DNA from: JBBIPZ01 sp037442505 [NCBI: Deltaproteobacteria bacterium]
GTDB taxonomy: Bacteria; CALINM01
Assembly: GCA_037442505.1 (NCBI GenBank)
Contig: JBBIPZ010000023.1
Span: 1-34,686, forward strand
Direction of reading: 5' to 3'
DNA length: 34,686 bases
Below are positions 1 to 9,702 of this stretch, in pieces. How positions within the stretch are numbered: the stretch's first letter is position 1; each line of letters opens with the position of its first letter. The position numbers and the translations under genes were made by a program. Below the pieces are notes generated by a model. The model was given only the letters and a program-made list of their open reading frames with translations, searched no databases and was not told the DNA's origin.

Positions 1-108
1 TCACCACAAACATCATTAGCAAACCGTAAACAAGTAGTCAAACTAAGGAAAAAAAATCAGCCAAAAGCCAAAAATTATCAACTTTGATTAAATAAAATTT
101 GTAATTGT

Positions 109-127
109 AAATAATGGACCTGTCCCC
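109..127 (-). repeat. Interspersed 19-base repeat, copy 1
   Basis: Read on the minus strand this is GGGGACAGGTCCATTATTT. It differs at one base from the copy at 19178-19196 and at two from the copy at 19079-19097, allowing for the variable twelfth position. Its plus-strand form creates the ATG at 114 that would otherwise look like the start of the PilZ gene. No transposase gene is next to it. From memory, GGGGACAGGTC-type sequences occur near REP-associated Y1 transposases in other genomes; that link is not shown here. Confidence 0.75.
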
Positions 128-176
128 TATAAAAAATTTTGTTGAAGTTTTTGTGAGTTCTGGTATTATTCTATCA

Positions 177-521
177 ATGGAAAGAAGGGCGCACAAAAGG
201 GTACGGCTTTTTGTTACTGCACGTTTTGGCAGAGAGAGCGAAGCTAAGGCGTTTTTTGGCAGCATTGTTGATGTTTCTTATTCAGGAGTTTTTTTAATGA
301 CAGCAATGACTCTAAGGCCGGGTGAGAGGGTTTGGATTGAGTGCACTATGAATGGACAGAAAGTTAAATTAACTGGTACCGTAGCAAGGGCTAAGATTGT
401 AAGTCATCCTCAGCTTGTTTCTTACTCTAAAGGTGGAGTCGGGGTAAAGGTAGATTTTATGCACCCGCATTTGCTTGATTTTATCGATTCGAGGTTGAAA
501 GAAGAGGGACGGCTAATTTAA
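177..521 (+). CDS. PilZ-domain protein (probable c-di-GMP receptor)
   Basis: A small soluble protein of 114 residues made of little more than one PilZ domain. The two c-di-GMP contact motifs are visible: RRAHKR (RxxxR, residues 3-8) at the N-terminus and DVSYSG (DxSxxG, residues 32-37) about 25 residues later. Such single-domain proteins usually pass a c-di-GMP signal to a partner, often in motility, pili or polysaccharide export; no partner is identifiable here. An in-frame ATG exists at 114, but it lies inside an interspersed repeat and would add 21 residues with no PilZ character, so the ATG at 177 is preferred. Neither start has a good Shine-Dalgarno. The gene ends five bases before the pyr promoter, so it is a separate unit. 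Confidence 0.8.
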   Translation: MERRAHKRVRLFVTARFGRESEAKAFFGSIVDVSYSGVFLMTAMTLRPGERVWIECTMNGQKVKLTGTVARAKIVSHPQLVSYSKGGVGVKVDFMHPHLLDFIDSRLKEEGRLI

Positions 522-525
522 TGAG

Positions 526-555
526 TTGACAATGTATTTCCTGAAGGTGTAAAAT
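526..555 (+). promoter_or_regulatory. Sigma-70-type promoter of the pyr operon
   Basis: A perfect -35 TTGACA (526-531) and a -10 TAAAAT (550-555) are separated by 18 bases. Transcription would start near 562, giving a leader of about 62 bases before pyrR. It lies directly after the PilZ stop codon. Confidence 0.8.
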
Positions 556-579
556 ATGACTTTGATGACAAGTAATATC

Positions 580-623
580 TTTTTTTATAAATATAAAAAA
601 ACCTCCGCAAGGGAGGTTTTTTT
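580..623 (+). promoter_or_regulatory. pyr leader: competing hairpins covering the pyrR ribosome binding site
   Basis: Seen directly: A595-601, CCTCC 602-606, loop GCAAG 607-611, GGAGG 612-616, T617-623, then ATG at 624. The arms are fully symmetrical, so this is a GC-centred hairpin with a T tract, like an intrinsic terminator, and GGAGG is also the pyrR Shine-Dalgarno at a seven-base spacing. The same A tract can instead pair with T580-586 (a ten-pair A/T stem, 580-589 with 592-601, loop AA), so the two stems partly compete. PyrR proteins are known to act on leader RNA by attenuation in Bacillus and by blocking translation in Mycobacterium and Thermus. That PyrR binds here is inference. Confidence 0.75.
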
Positions 624-1178
624 ATGACAAAAACCTCTAAAAACGTAGAAATTTTTGATTCTAACACTTTTAAAAGGGTTGTTACCCGTATCACCCACGA
701 AATTCTTGAAAGAAATCCTGATATAAATGCACTGGTGCTTATTGGGATTAAACAGGGTGGAGCGTTTTTGAAACAAAGAATCAAAAACGAGATCGAGAAG
801 AAGGAAAACGTTATCGTAGCGGATGGCGATATTGATATAACGATGTATCGTGACGACATCTTTCGTGTGGGATATCATCCTAAAATTGAAACGACAGAGA
901 TTCCTGTTAATCTTAATGATAAGGTTGTAATACTTATTGATGACGTACTGTTTACCGGTAGAACTGTAAGGGCAGCTATGGACGCGCTTTTTGATTTTGG
1001 CAGGCCAAAAAAGATACAGTTAGCTGTGATGATAGATAGAGGACACAGGGAGTTGCCAATTCAGGCAGACTTTGTTGGGAAAAAGTTAGACACATCAAAA
1101 CGAGAAATAGTTGATGTGAAGTTTGCAGAAAGAGATGGTATTGATGGTGTTTTTTTAAGGGAAAGAGATGGAAGATAA
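624..1178 (+). CDS. pyrR: PyrR bifunctional pyrimidine regulator / uracil phosphoribosyltransferase
   Basis: PyrR senses UMP/UTP and PRPP and represses pyr genes by binding their leader RNA; many members also make UMP from uracil and PRPP. The 184-residue length fits the family. The type I phosphoribosyltransferase PRPP loop is clear at residues 102-114 ([13 protein letters not shown], acidic pair D106-D107), and the C-terminal [17 protein letters not shown] stretch is typical of PyrR. The start is well supported: GGAGG lies seven bases upstream, inside the leader hairpin. It is first in an operon in which each of the next three genes overlaps its predecessor; the last 11 bases overlap pyrB. 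Its place behind a structured leader suggests autoregulation. Whether it acts on RNA or only as an enzyme cannot be read from the sequence. Confidence 0.93.
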   Translation: MTKTSKNVEIFDSNTFKRVVTRITHEILERNPDINALVLIGIKQGGAFLKQRIKNEIEKKENVIVADGDIDITMYRDDIFRVGYHPKIETTEIPVNLNDKVVILIDDVLFTGRTVRAAMDALFDFGRPKKIQLAVMIDRGHRELPIQADFVGKKLDTSKREIVDVKFAERDGIDGVFLRERDGR

Positions 1179-2124
1179 TAACTTCTCCTGGAAAAGAAAG
1201 CACTTAACTGGACTATACGACCTTACGGTTGAAGAAATAAGCTTTATTCTTAAGACTGCAGAAGCGTTTGAAGAGGTACTTAAAAGAGATGTGAAAAAGG
1301 TGCCAACGCTTCGTGGCAAATCTGTTCTTACCTTATTTTATGAGCCTTCTACAAGAACAAGGACTTCTTTTGAAATGGCTGCAAAGATTCTTTCAGCTGA
1401 TACGATAAATGTTTCTGTAGCAACAAGCAGTGTAACTAAGGGCGAAACACTTAAAGATACTATAAAAAACTTTCAGACGATGGGTATTGATGCGATCGTT
1501 ATTCGTCATCAGAGTTCAGGTGCAGCGGAGTTTGTGTCAAAGTTTGCAAAGCTATCTATTATCAACGGTGGTGATGGCTGGCATGAACATCCAACACAGG
1601 CGTTACTTGACCTATTGACCATAAAAGAATACAAAAAAGCGATATCAGGATTAAAGGTTGCAATAGTTGGAGACGTTTTACATAGCAGGGTGGCTCGCTC
1701 TAACCTGTTTGCGCTAAAAAAATTAGACAATGAAGTCAGGTTTGTTGGACCTAAGACCTTTGTCCCGGAATACTTTAAAGACTTTGGTGCGGTAGTTTGT
1801 CATTCCATTGAAGATGGGCTGGAAGATGCAGATGTTGTTATGATGCTTCGAATTCAAAAGGAAAGGATGGGGAAAGGCTTTTATCCAACAGAGAGGGAGT
1901 ATGCGCAATTTTTTGGATTGAACAAAAACACAATCAAGTTCGCTAAACCTGATGCTATAATTATGCACCCCGGACCGGTTAATAGAGGCCTTGAAATTTC
2001 TTCAGATATCCTTGATGGTGAGCGTTCAGTAGTTTTATCACAGGTAAGTAAAGGTGTGGCTGTAAGGATGGCTGTTTTGTATCTTTTGCTCACAGGAGGC
2101 GATGTTGAAGATAGTAATAAATGA
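1168..2124 (+). CDS. pyrB: Aspartate carbamoyltransferase catalytic chain
   Basis: Catalyses carbamoyl phosphate + aspartate to N-carbamoyl-aspartate, the committed step of pyrimidine synthesis, in the cytoplasm. The carbamoyl phosphate loop STRTR is at residues 61-65 and the second signature HPTQALLD at 141-148; [12 protein letters not shown] near the C-terminus is the aspartate-side motif. Its 318 residues match the catalytic chain, and no pyrI regulatory chain is in the window. The ATG at 1168 lies inside the end of pyrR (11-base overlap, AAGGGAAAGAG purine run upstream) and the 3' end overlaps pyrC by 23 bases, indicating translational coupling. Control is most likely through the shared promoter and leader before pyrR. 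Confidence 0.97.
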   Translation: MEDNNFSWKRKHLTGLYDLTVEEISFILKTAEAFEEVLKRDVKKVPTLRGKSVLTLFYEPSTRTRTSFEMAAKILSADTINVSVATSSVTKGETLKDTIKNFQTMGIDAIVIRHQSSGAAEFVSKFAKLSIINGGDGWHEHPTQALLDLLTIKEYKKAISGLKVAIVGDVLHSRVARSNLFALKKLDNEVRFVGPKTFVPEYFKDFGAVVCHSIEDGLEDADVVMMLRIQKERMGKGFYPTEREYAQFFGLNKNTIKFAKPDAIIMHPGPVNRGLEISSDILDGERSVVLSQVSKGVAVRMAVLYLLLTGGDVEDSNK

Positions 2125-3376
2125 CGCAACTATCGTCACTTCTACTGGTGTGTTCAGAAAAAACTTGCTGATAAAAGACGGCAGGATTGTAAGGATCGAA
2201 TCTGTTAAGATAAGGTCTACAAATGCAGATTGTTTTATAGAGGACAAGAATTTGCTTGTTTTCCCTGGTTTTATTGACATGCATGTTCACTTGAGGGAGC
2301 CGGGTTATGAGTATAAGGAAGACATCGCTTCCGGGCTGAAAGCCGCCTTTAATGGAGGTTTTGTTGGCGTTGCCTGTATGGCTAACACAAATCCTGTAAA
2401 TGACAATGCGACAGTCACAAATTTTATTAAATGTAAGGCTGATTCTTTAGGTTTGCCTGTAAGTGTTTATCCCATAGCAGCAATTACCAAAGGTCTGATG
2501 GGTGAAAATCTTGTCGAAATGGGCGAGTTAAAGGAGGCAGGAGCTGTTGCGTTTTCTGATGATGGTATGCCTGTTAGTAATGCAGACATTTTAAGGAGGG
2601 CTATGGAGTATGCTGATTCATTCGGTATGCCAGTTATTTGCCACTCTGAAGAGCCTACACTATCTAAATACGGGGTTATGAATGAAGGCAGAGTCTCAAC
2701 ACTTTTAGGATTAAAAGGAATTCCGAAAGAAGCAGAGATACTTGGAATATACAAGGATTTATGTATTGCAAGGTTGACAAACGCAAGGGTTCATATAGCA
2801 CACGTAAGCACAAAGGAAGGCATAACACTGATTAGAAAGGCAAAAAAAGAAGGTATAAAGGTTACATGTGAGACATGTCCACATTATTTTACTCTGACAG
2901 AAGAAGCGATGTTAGGCTACAACAGTTATGCGAAGGTTAATCCCCCTCTTAGAACAGAAGATGACGTTGAGGCTATTAAACAGGCACTGGCAGATGGTAC
3001 TATTGATGTAATCGCTTCTGATCACGCCCCACACCATAAAGACGAAAAAGAGATAGAGATCGATAAGGCAGCGTTTGGAATGATTGGTTTGGAGACGATG
3101 GTACCGTTAACACTTGAACTTGTCAGACAGGGTGTTATTGATTTTAAAGACATGGCAGAAAAGCTATCGCGCAAACCACACCAGATACTTGGTTTAAAGC
3201 CACCGACTATTAAGGTTGGCGAAGAGGCAGTTTTGACTATAGTTAATCCTACGGAAGAATGGTTATTAAATGAAGAAAACATCGCGTCTAAAAGCAAGAA
3301 CACACCATTTTTAGGCGCTAGGTTGGTTGGCAAGGCAAAATACATTGTGAAGAAAGGAGAACTCTTTGAAATATAA
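2102..3376 (+). CDS. pyrC: Dihydroorotase (class I)
   Basis: Closes N-carbamoyl-aspartate to dihydroorotate with a binuclear zinc site. The metal motif HVH is at residues 61-63 in [10 protein letters not shown], followed in order by [28 protein letters not shown] and SDHAPHH, all landmarks of the amidohydrolase fold of class I dihydroorotases. The length, 424 residues, is normal, and the conserved metal and active-site residues argue that it is an active enzyme rather than an inactive PyrC-like chain. AGGAGG at 2094-2099 is only two bases from the ATG at 2102, an unusually short gap; the adjacent TTG codon at 2105 is five bases away and could be the true start. It overlaps pyrB by 23 bases and carA by 11. 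Confidence 0.96.
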   Translation: MLKIVINDATIVTSTGVFRKNLLIKDGRIVRIESVKIRSTNADCFIEDKNLLVFPGFIDMHVHLREPGYEYKEDIASGLKAAFNGGFVGVACMANTNPVNDNATVTNFIKCKADSLGLPVSVYPIAAITKGLMGENLVEMGELKEAGAVAFSDDGMPVSNADILRRAMEYADSFGMPVICHSEEPTLSKYGVMNEGRVSTLLGLKGIPKEAEILGIYKDLCIARLTNARVHIAHVSTKEGITLIRKAKKEGIKVTCETCPHYFTLTEEAMLGYNSYAKVNPPLRTEDDVEAIKQALADGTIDVIASDHAPHHKDEKEIEIDKAAFGMIGLETMVPLTLELVRQGVIDFKDMAEKLSRKPHQILGLKPPTIKVGEEAVLTIVNPTEEWLLNEENIASKSKNTPFLGARLVGKAKYIVKKGELFEI

Positions 3377-4505
3377 GCAGAAAAAAAAAGCGGTTTTAAT
3401 TTTAAAAGATGGCAGATGCTTTGAAGGATATAGTTTTGGTGCTGAAGGTGAGACAGGAGGAGAGGTTGTTTTTACAACTTCTATGTGTGGTTATCAAGAG
3501 ATACTAACTGACCCATCATATGATAAACAGATTGTCTGTATGACTTATACCCAGATTGGCAATTACGGAATAAATGATGAGGATATGGAATCCAGAATGC
3601 CATTTGTAGCGGGATTTGTGGTTAGGGAATATCAGGATATTCCCAGCAACTTTAGAAGCACGGATAATCTTGAAAGCTTTTTGAAAAAATATGGAATAAT
3701 AGGCATTGAAGGCATTGATACGCGTGCATTGACGGCACATTTGCGCGATAAAGGGGCTATGAACGGCATCATATCGACAGTTGATTTTGATAGAAACAGT
3801 CTTATGAAAAAGCTAAACAACCTTCCTTCGATGGTGGGGCTTGACCTTGTAAAAAATGTTTCTACAGACAAACCTTACGATTGGGATCAGGGGCTATGGA
3901 CATTAGAAAATGGTTATATAACCAAACCAGACGGAAACTACTTTGTTGTTGCCTATGATTATGGTATGAAGTTTAATATCTTAAGAAATCTTGTTAATGT
4001 TGGATTTAAAGTTAAGGTAGTGCCCGCTTCATTCCCTGCAGAAGATGTGTTAAGGATGAAGCCAGATGGCGTTTTTCTTTCAAATGGTCCGGGAGATCCG
4101 GAACCAGTAACTTATGCGATAGAAAATGTAAAAAAACTGATTAATAAGAAACCAATCTTTGGTATATGTCTTGGGCATCAGATACTTGGATTGGCTCTTG
4201 GTGGAAAAACGTATAAGCTGAAGTTTGGTCATCGTGGCGGAAATCAGCCAGTAAAAGACCTCACCACTGGAAAGGTTGAGGTTACATCACAGAACCACGG
4301 TTTTGCTGTTGATATAGATTCTTTGAAGGGAAAGGCTGAGGTTACACATATCAACTTAAATGATAATACAGTAGAGGGATTGATGCACAAGGAATATCCA
4401 ATCTTTTCTGTGCAGTATCATCCTGAGGCTTCTCCCGGTCCTCACGACGCCTCGTATCTTTTTAAAAGATTTTATGATCTGGTGGCGCAGGTAACTTCAC
4501 GTTGA
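3366..4505 (+). CDS. carA: Carbamoyl-phosphate synthase small (glutaminase) subunit
   Basis: Hydrolyses glutamine and channels ammonia to CarB for carbamoyl phosphate, used for pyrimidines and arginine. The N-terminal CarA domain contains the typical [15 protein letters not shown] region; the C-terminal class I glutamine amidotransferase domain has nucleophile C268 (FGICLGHQ) and H352/E354 ([10 protein letters not shown]), so the triad is complete. The length of 379 residues is standard. The start is a TTG codon at 3366, chosen because AAAGGAG (3353-3359) lies six bases upstream and the reading begins inside the pyrC stop region (11-base overlap). A gap of 32 bases to carB keeps both in the same operon. 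Confidence 0.97.
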   Translation: MKYKQKKKAVLILKDGRCFEGYSFGAEGETGGEVVFTTSMCGYQEILTDPSYDKQIVCMTYTQIGNYGINDEDMESRMPFVAGFVVREYQDIPSNFRSTDNLESFLKKYGIIGIEGIDTRALTAHLRDKGAMNGIISTVDFDRNSLMKKLNNLPSMVGLDLVKNVSTDKPYDWDQGLWTLENGYITKPDGNYFVVAYDYGMKFNILRNLVNVGFKVKVVPASFPAEDVLRMKPDGVFLSNGPGDPEPVTYAIENVKKLINKKPIFGICLGHQILGLALGGKTYKLKFGHRGGNQPVKDLTTGKVEVTSQNHGFAVDIDSLKGKAEVTHINLNDNTVEGLMHKEYPIFSVQYHPEASPGPHDASYLFKRFYDLVAQVTSR

Positions 4506-4537
4506 TTTTTTTTAGAAATTAAAGGGGTAATAAGATT

Positions 4538-7500
4538 ATGCCTAAAAGAGAAGACATTAAAACCATTTTTGTGATTGGATCCGGACCTATTGTTATCGGA
4601 CAGGCTTGCGAGTTTGATTATTCTGGTACTCAGGCGGTGAAGGCGTTAAAGGAAGAAGGGTATAGGGTTGTCCTTGTCAATTCTAATCCTGCAACGATAA
4701 TGACAGACCCGGAGCTGGCTGATGTTACCTATGTTGAGCCACTTACAGTTGAACATTTAGAGGAGATTATAAAAAAAGAGAGACCTGATGCACTTTTACC
4801 GACATTAGGAGGACAGACCGCCTTAAATCTGGCTGTTTTCCTGCATGAAAGAGGTGTGCTTGATAAATATGGAGTTAAGCTGATTGGTGCCAATATAAAT
4901 GCGATAAAAAAGGGCGAAGACAGAGAGCTTTTTAAAAAAGCCATGCAGAATATAAACCTTGATGTGCCCAAAAGTGGGCTCGCTACAAATCTCGGTGAAG
5001 CCATTGAGATAATCAAAATGGTAGGATTTCCTGCTATAATCAGGCCTGCATTTACACTTGGTGGCACAGGTGGTGGTATTGCTTACAATATGGAAGAATA
5101 TGAACGGCTTGTAAAATGGGGGCTTGACCTTAGCCCGGTAAGTCAGATATTGATTGAAGAGTCTGTTTTAGGCTGGAAAGAGTTTGAATTGGAGGTGATG
5201 CGAGACAGGCTGGATAACGTTGTAATTATATGTTCTATAGAAAACTTTGACCCCATGGGTGTGCACACAGGTGATAGTATAACCGTTGCCCCTGCCCAGA
5301 CATTAACCGACAAAGAATACCAGATAATGAGAGATGCTGCGATCAGGATTATTCGAGAGATTGGTGTTGATACCGGTGGGTCTAATATACAGTTTGCTAT
5401 AAATCCGCATAATGGAAAATTGGTTGTTATAGAGATGAATCCACGCGTTTCAAGGAGTTCTGCCCTTGCATCTAAAGCCACTGGATATCCGATCGCCAAA
5501 ATAGCTGCTAAACTGGCTATTGGTTATACACTCGATGAGATTAAAAACGATATAACAAAAGAAACGCCGGCATCTTTTGAACCTGCACTTGATTATGTGG
5601 TGGTAAAAGTTCCTCGTTTTACTTTCGAAAAGTTCCCCAAAGCTGATGCTACACTTAACACTCAGATGAAATCTGTTGGCGAAGTGATGGCTATTGGAAG
5701 AACGTTTAAAGAGGCTTTACATAAAGCTATACGCTCTTTAGAGATTGACAGCTTTGGTTTTGATGAAAAAATAAAAGATGTGCCGGCATCTGAAGTAAAA
5801 AACTTCATTCGTAGCAAATTAGTAACACCTAATGCTGAACGTCTTTGGTATATTGCAGAGGCATTTAGAAACGGGTTTAGTGTCGAACAAATAAACGAGT
5901 TAACCAAAATAGATCCATGGTTTCTTTATAACGTAAGGGAAATAATTGATTTTGAAGACGATCTAAAAGAGTTCTCAAAAAAACGTAGCTTTGATGTGCG
6001 TGAACTGCCTGACGATGTGTTTCTTTATGCAAAGAAAATGGGCTTTTCTGATAGAAGGCTGGCAAAACTTTTTAATGTAGATGAGAAAAGCGTAAGAGCT
6101 GCAAGGCAAGAGAAAAACATAACCCCTACTTTTAAGATGGTTGATACCTGCGCAGCTGAATTTATCGCAAGGACACCATATCTTTATTCTACCTATGAGG
6201 TTGAAGACGAGGCGTTACCTACAGATAGAAAGAAGGTGATAATCTTAGGTGGTGGTCCTAACAGAATAGGTCAGGGCATCGAGTTTGACTACTGCTGTGT
6301 GCATGCGGTGTACGCATTAAAAGAAGATGGCTACGAAACGATAATGATAAACTGCAATCCCGAGACCGTCAGTACCGATTACGACACATCTGACAGATTG
6401 TATTTTGAACCACTTACGTATGAAGATACACTTAATATCATCGAACGTGAAAAACCAGAAGGCATCATTGTCCAGTTTGGTGGGCAAACGCCATTGAAAT
6501 TGGCAGTACCTTTAGAAAAGGCAGGTGTGAAGATACTTGGTACTTCTCCAGACAGCATTGACAGGGCAGAAGATAGGGAAAGATTTAGAGAAGTGCTTCT
6601 TAAACTTAATCTAAAACAGGCTGAGAGCGGCATCGCACGTTCATTCATGGAAGCAATCGTCGTTGCAGAAAGGATTGGTTATCCTGTTATGGTTAGGCCT
6701 TCCTATGTGCTTGGCGGAAGGGCTATGGAAATTGTTTATGATAGAAAAGGCCTGGAAAGGTATATGAACGAAGCCGTTACCGCTTCTCCGGAACATCCCG
6801 TACTTATAGATAAGTTTTTAAAGGATGCGATCGAGGTAGATGTAGATGCGATAAGTGATGGAGAGATTTGCGTGATTGGTGGCGTGATGGAACATATTGA
6901 GGAGGCAGGTGTTCATTCAGGAGATAGTGCCTGTGTTACCCCACCGTATTCTTTATCACCAGTGATTGTAGAAGAGATTATGCGTCAGGCAAAACTACTT
7001 GCGATGGAGTTGAACGTTGTAGGACTTATAAACATTCAATTTGCTGTAAAAGGTGACGAGATTTATATACTCGAGGTAAATCCTCGTGCATCAAGAACCG
7101 TACCTTTTGTAAGCAAGGCAATAGGAATACCGTTAGCAAAATTGGCTGCAAAGTGTATGACTGGCAAAAAATTAAAGGAGTTAGGCTTTACAAAAGAAGT
7201 TATTCCACCTTATTACTCTTCAAAAGAAGCGGTTTTCCCTTTTATAAAGTTTCCGGGTGTTGATACTGTTTTAGGTCCAGAGATGAAATCTACCGGTGAG
7301 GTTATGGGCATTGATACGACTCCAACAAAAGCATTTGCAAAGGCTCAGATAGCTGCTGGAAACCGTATTCCAGAGTGTGGCAGTGTGTTCATCAGTGTAA
7401 AAGATGATGATAAACCACATCTTTTTGAGATTGCAAAGACGTTCAAAAATGCCAACTTCAAACTTTTTTGCACCAAGGGCACATCTGAGTTTTTAAAAGA

Positions 7501-7786
7501 GCGTGGCATCGACAACGAGAGGGTATTGAAAGTTATAGAAGGAAGACCAAATATAGTGGACAAGATAAAAAATGGAGAGATAAACTTGATAATAAACACT
7601 ACCTTTGGTGCCAAGGAGCTGGAAGACTCTTATTCGATAAGACGCTCTGCGCTTGAGATGAATGTGCCATACTTTACAACTATCGCTGCGGCAAAGATGG
7701 CTTCGGCATATCTATTGAACAATAAAGACGGGATAGTTAACGTGAAATCTTTGCAAATATACCATTCAGATTTTCGGAGGTGCTAA
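4538..7786 (+). CDS. carB: Carbamoyl-phosphate synthase large subunit
   Basis: Makes carbamoyl phosphate from bicarbonate, ammonia supplied by CarA, and two ATP. At 1082 residues it has the complete two-half architecture: a first synthetase half beginning [17 protein letters not shown] near residue 14, a second beginning [16 protein letters not shown] near 568, each with an ATP-grasp region ending in [18 protein letters not shown] or its counterpart [18 protein letters not shown], and a C-terminal MGS-like allosteric domain from about 950. The allosteric domain suggests nucleotide feedback, but the effector cannot be read off. AAAGGGG sits before the ATG. Its last bases (CGG AGG TGC TAA) form the ribosome binding site of greA, linking the two genes. 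Confidence 0.98.
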   Translation: MPKREDIKTIFVIGSGPIVIGQACEFDYSGTQAVKALKEEGYRVVLVNSNPATIMTDPELADVTYVEPLTVEHLEEIIKKERPDALLPTLGGQTALNLAVFLHERGVLDKYGVKLIGANINAIKKGEDRELFKKAMQNINLDVPKSGLATNLGEAIEIIKMVGFPAIIRPAFTLGGTGGGIAYNMEEYERLVKWGLDLSPVSQILIEESVLGWKEFELEVMRDRLDNVVIICSIENFDPMGVHTGDSITVAPAQTLTDKEYQIMRDAAIRIIREIGVDTGGSNIQFAINPHNGKLVVIEMNPRVSRSSALASKATGYPIAKIAAKLAIGYTLDEIKNDITKETPASFEPALDYVVVKVPRFTFEKFPKADATLNTQMKSVGEVMAIGRTFKEALHKAIRSLEIDSFGFDEKIKDVPASEVKNFIRSKLVTPNAERLWYIAEAFRNGFSVEQINELTKIDPWFLYNVREIIDFEDDLKEFSKKRSFDVRELPDDVFLYAKKMGFSDRRLAKLFNVDEKSVRAARQEKNITPTFKMVDTCAAEFIARTPYLYSTYEVEDEALPTDRKKVIILGGGPNRIGQGIEFDYCCVHAVYALKEDGYETIMINCNPETVSTDYDTSDRLYFEPLTYEDTLNIIEREKPEGIIVQFGGQTPLKLAVPLEKAGVKILGTSPDSIDRAEDRERFREVLLKLNLKQAESGIARSFMEAIVVAERIGYPVMVRPSYVLGGRAMEIVYDRKGLERYMNEAVTASPEHPVLIDKFLKDAIEVDVDAISDGEICVIGGVMEHIEEAGVHSGDSACVTPPYSLSPVIVEEIMRQAKLLAMELNVVGLINIQFAVKGDEIYILEVNPRASRTVPFVSKAIGIPLAKLAAKCMTGKKLKELGFTKEVIPPYYSSKEAVFPFIKFPGVDTVLGPEMKSTGEVMGIDTTPTKAFAKAQIAAGNRIPECGSVFISVKDDDKPHLFEIAKTFKNANFKLFCTKGTSEFLKERGIDNERVLKVIEGRPNIVDKIKNGEINLIINTTFGAKELEDSYSIRRSALEMNVPYFTTIAAAKMASAYLLNNKDGIVNVKSLQIYHSDFRRC

Positions 7787-7788
7787 CA

Positions 7789-8262
7789 ATGGAACGCTAT
7801 CCAATGACACAAGAATGCTTTAATAAGCTCAAAGAAGAACTTGAATATTTAAAAAAGGTCGAGAGACCTAAGGTTGTGAAAGACATTGCTGAGGCAAGAG
7901 CTCATGGTGATTTGTCAGAAAATGCAGAATACGATGCAGCAAAAAACAAACAGGGAATGATAGAGGCAAAAATCAGCTTGATAGAAACAAAGCTTTCACG
8001 GGCGATTATTGTTAACCCCGCTACTTTAAAAACTGACAAGGTCGCTTTTGGTCTGCTTGTTACTGTTCTTGACCTTAATACAGATGAGGAAGTCACTTAT
8101 CAGATTGTTTCAGAAGACGAGGCGGATGTTTCAAAAGGAAAGATTTCTTATACCTCGCCGATAGGCAAGGCTTTAATAGGCAAAGCGGCAGGAGAAATTG
8201 TGAAGATTCAGGTTCCTGCAGGGGTTAAAGAATTTGAGGTTATTTCTATTGAGAGACCTTAA
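7789..8262 (+). CDS. greA: Transcription elongation factor GreA
   Basis: Rescues backtracked RNA polymerase by stimulating cleavage of the nascent RNA through the secondary channel. The 157 residues comprise an N-terminal coiled coil with the acidic tip in ARAHGDLSENAEYDAAKN (residues 38-55) and a C-terminal FKBP-like domain containing SYTSPIGKALIGK. An upstream GTG at 7780 is in frame, but it belongs to the Shine-Dalgarno GGAGGTG (7776-7782); the ATG at 7789 is six bases from it and gives the usual MERYPMT start. The ribosome binding site lies in the last codons of carB, so greA is translated with the pyr operon. The same carB-greA neighbourhood is known from Geobacter-like genomes. Confidence 0.95.
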   Translation: MERYPMTQECFNKLKEELEYLKKVERPKVVKDIAEARAHGDLSENAEYDAAKNKQGMIEAKISLIETKLSRAIIVNPATLKTDKVAFGLLVTVLDLNTDEEVTYQIVSEDEADVSKGKISYTSPIGKALIGKAAGEIVKIQVPAGVKEFEVISIERP

Positions 8263-9676
8263 AGGGCTTACAAAATTTCTTATACTTTTGTCTTTTTTTT
8301 CTCTATGTTGTGTGAAAAAAGAGGCTTATTCCTATGAACGGCCACTATTTACAATAAACAACATACTTAAAGATGAGTATCTGGGTCTTTTTTTTCAAGA
8401 AAAAAAGATGGGATACTTTCACGGTTCTGCTTATGAAGTGTCTATAAAGGATAAAAAGGGCTATTATGTCTCTGGTGACGCTGTTATCAAAATAGCGATG
8501 GACAACGAAACTTTATACACAATTTTAAAAGAAGAAATTTTACTGGACGAAAGTTTCAAAACGATATATTTCAATTACAATCAGAAAATAGGTGACTCTT
8601 CGCTAAACATTGTTGCTAAGAGTCATGGTTCTGATTATGCCATAAAGACAATATCTGCAGGCAAAACAGAAGAATCTATTATTTCAGAAGAGTTTTTACC
8701 ACTGGCAGCTGCAGGTTTTATTATCTGGAAAAAAGGCATCTCAGAAGGCAAAACATATAGTTTTAAGGTCTTCGTAGAGGCAATGCAAAAGACAGAAAAC
8801 TTAACGATAACTATAGGGAAAAAGTCAGTTGAAGATGGCAATAATGTGTTTCCAGTAAACCAGAAATTGGGCAACATCGAGATAACCTCTTATGTTCTTG
8901 AAAATGGAGATACGTTTAAAGAAGAGTCTATTCAAGGATTTACAATGCGTAAAATGTCAAAAATTGAAGCACTTAAATTTGACATAAATGCGCCGTCTTT
9001 TTATGACCTTTTTTCTTTTTCACTTATTCCTGTTGACGTTGATTTGAACGGAAAATTTTCCAGACTAACCGTCCTTGCTTCAAATATCGATAGTAACGTA
9101 AAGATCGAAAATGGCTTTTATCAAATCGCAGAAAAGGTAGAAGATGGTTATAAAATCACTGTATCGGATACCAAAATTACTTCATCTCAGCCCAAGAATC
9201 TTTCTGCCTATCTCGCAAAGACTCCCAAAATACAGAGTGATGCTAACGAGATAAAAAGCCTCGCGAAAGCTTTAACAAAAGATGCAAAGAATGATAAAGA
9301 AAAGGCTGAAATAGTTGTTAAGTGGGTGAATAAAAATATCAGTAAACGCTTAAAAGATAAGACATCAGCTCTGGATGTATTATCAAGTAGAGAAGGCGAA
9401 TGCGAAGCACACTCAATGCTTGTTGCCGCTTTATTGAGAAGCCTGTCTATACCTGCTAAAGTAGTGGGTGGTATTGTTTATTCTAAGCTAAACAAGGGGT
9501 TTTTGTATCATGCCTGGAATGAAGTCTGGGTGGATGATCATTTTTTACCTGTAGATGCTACCTTTGGCGAATTTCCAGCTAAACCCTATCATATAAAGTT
9601 GACAGAAGAAAACAATATGGAAGATGTTGTGTTGTTTATCGGAAAGCTTAAACTTAAGGTGCTTTCTGTTGAGTAG
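8249..9676 (+). CDS. Exported transglutaminase-like cysteine protease-fold protein
   Basis: About 475 residues with a signal-like N-terminus (basic residues, then FLILLSFFSLCC), a long central region of beta-rich character with no recognised motif, and a C-terminal transglutaminase core. Counting from TTG 8249, the triad is C385 (GECEAHS), H421 (YHAWNEVWV) and D436 (PVDATFGE), so it is probably catalytically competent as a peptidase or acyltransferase in the envelope. There is no ATG near the 5' end. TTG 8249 has GAGG nine bases upstream; TTG 8234 is an alternative adding five residues. Both lie inside greA, so translation is coupled to it. The double cysteine might be a lipobox but does not fit the consensus well. 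Substrate unknown. Confidence 0.8.
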   Translation: MRDLKGLTKFLILLSFFSLCCVKKEAYSYERPLFTINNILKDEYLGLFFQEKKMGYFHGSAYEVSIKDKKGYYVSGDAVIKIAMDNETLYTILKEEILLDESFKTIYFNYNQKIGDSSLNIVAKSHGSDYAIKTISAGKTEESIISEEFLPLAAAGFIIWKKGISEGKTYSFKVFVEAMQKTENLTITIGKKSVEDGNNVFPVNQKLGNIEITSYVLENGDTFKEESIQGFTMRKMSKIEALKFDINAPSFYDLFSFSLIPVDVDLNGKFSRLTVLASNIDSNVKIENGFYQIAEKVEDGYKITVSDTKITSSQPKNLSAYLAKTPKIQSDANEIKSLAKALTKDAKNDKEKAEIVVKWVNKNISKRLKDKTSALDVLSSREGECEAHSMLVAALLRSLSIPAKVVGGIVYSKLNKGFLYHAWNEVWVDDHFLPVDATFGEFPAKPYHIKLTEENNMEDVVLFIGKLKLKVLSVE

Positions 9677-9702
9677 GTATTAACTAACCTGATCTTTTTA
9701 TT

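Noticed and set aside
114-176. N-terminal extension of the PilZ protein from the ATG at 114
   Set aside because: The codon lies within the dispersed repeat and the extension lacks PilZ features; the start at 177 is preferred.
4729-5067. Antisense open frame opposite carB, and similar frames opposite most large genes
   Set aside because: They mirror well-identified genes, have no domain signature and no ribosome binding site.
7780-7788. GTG start for greA
   Set aside because: The GTG is part of the Shine-Dalgarno GGAGGTG; ATG 7789 gives the usual GreA N-terminus.
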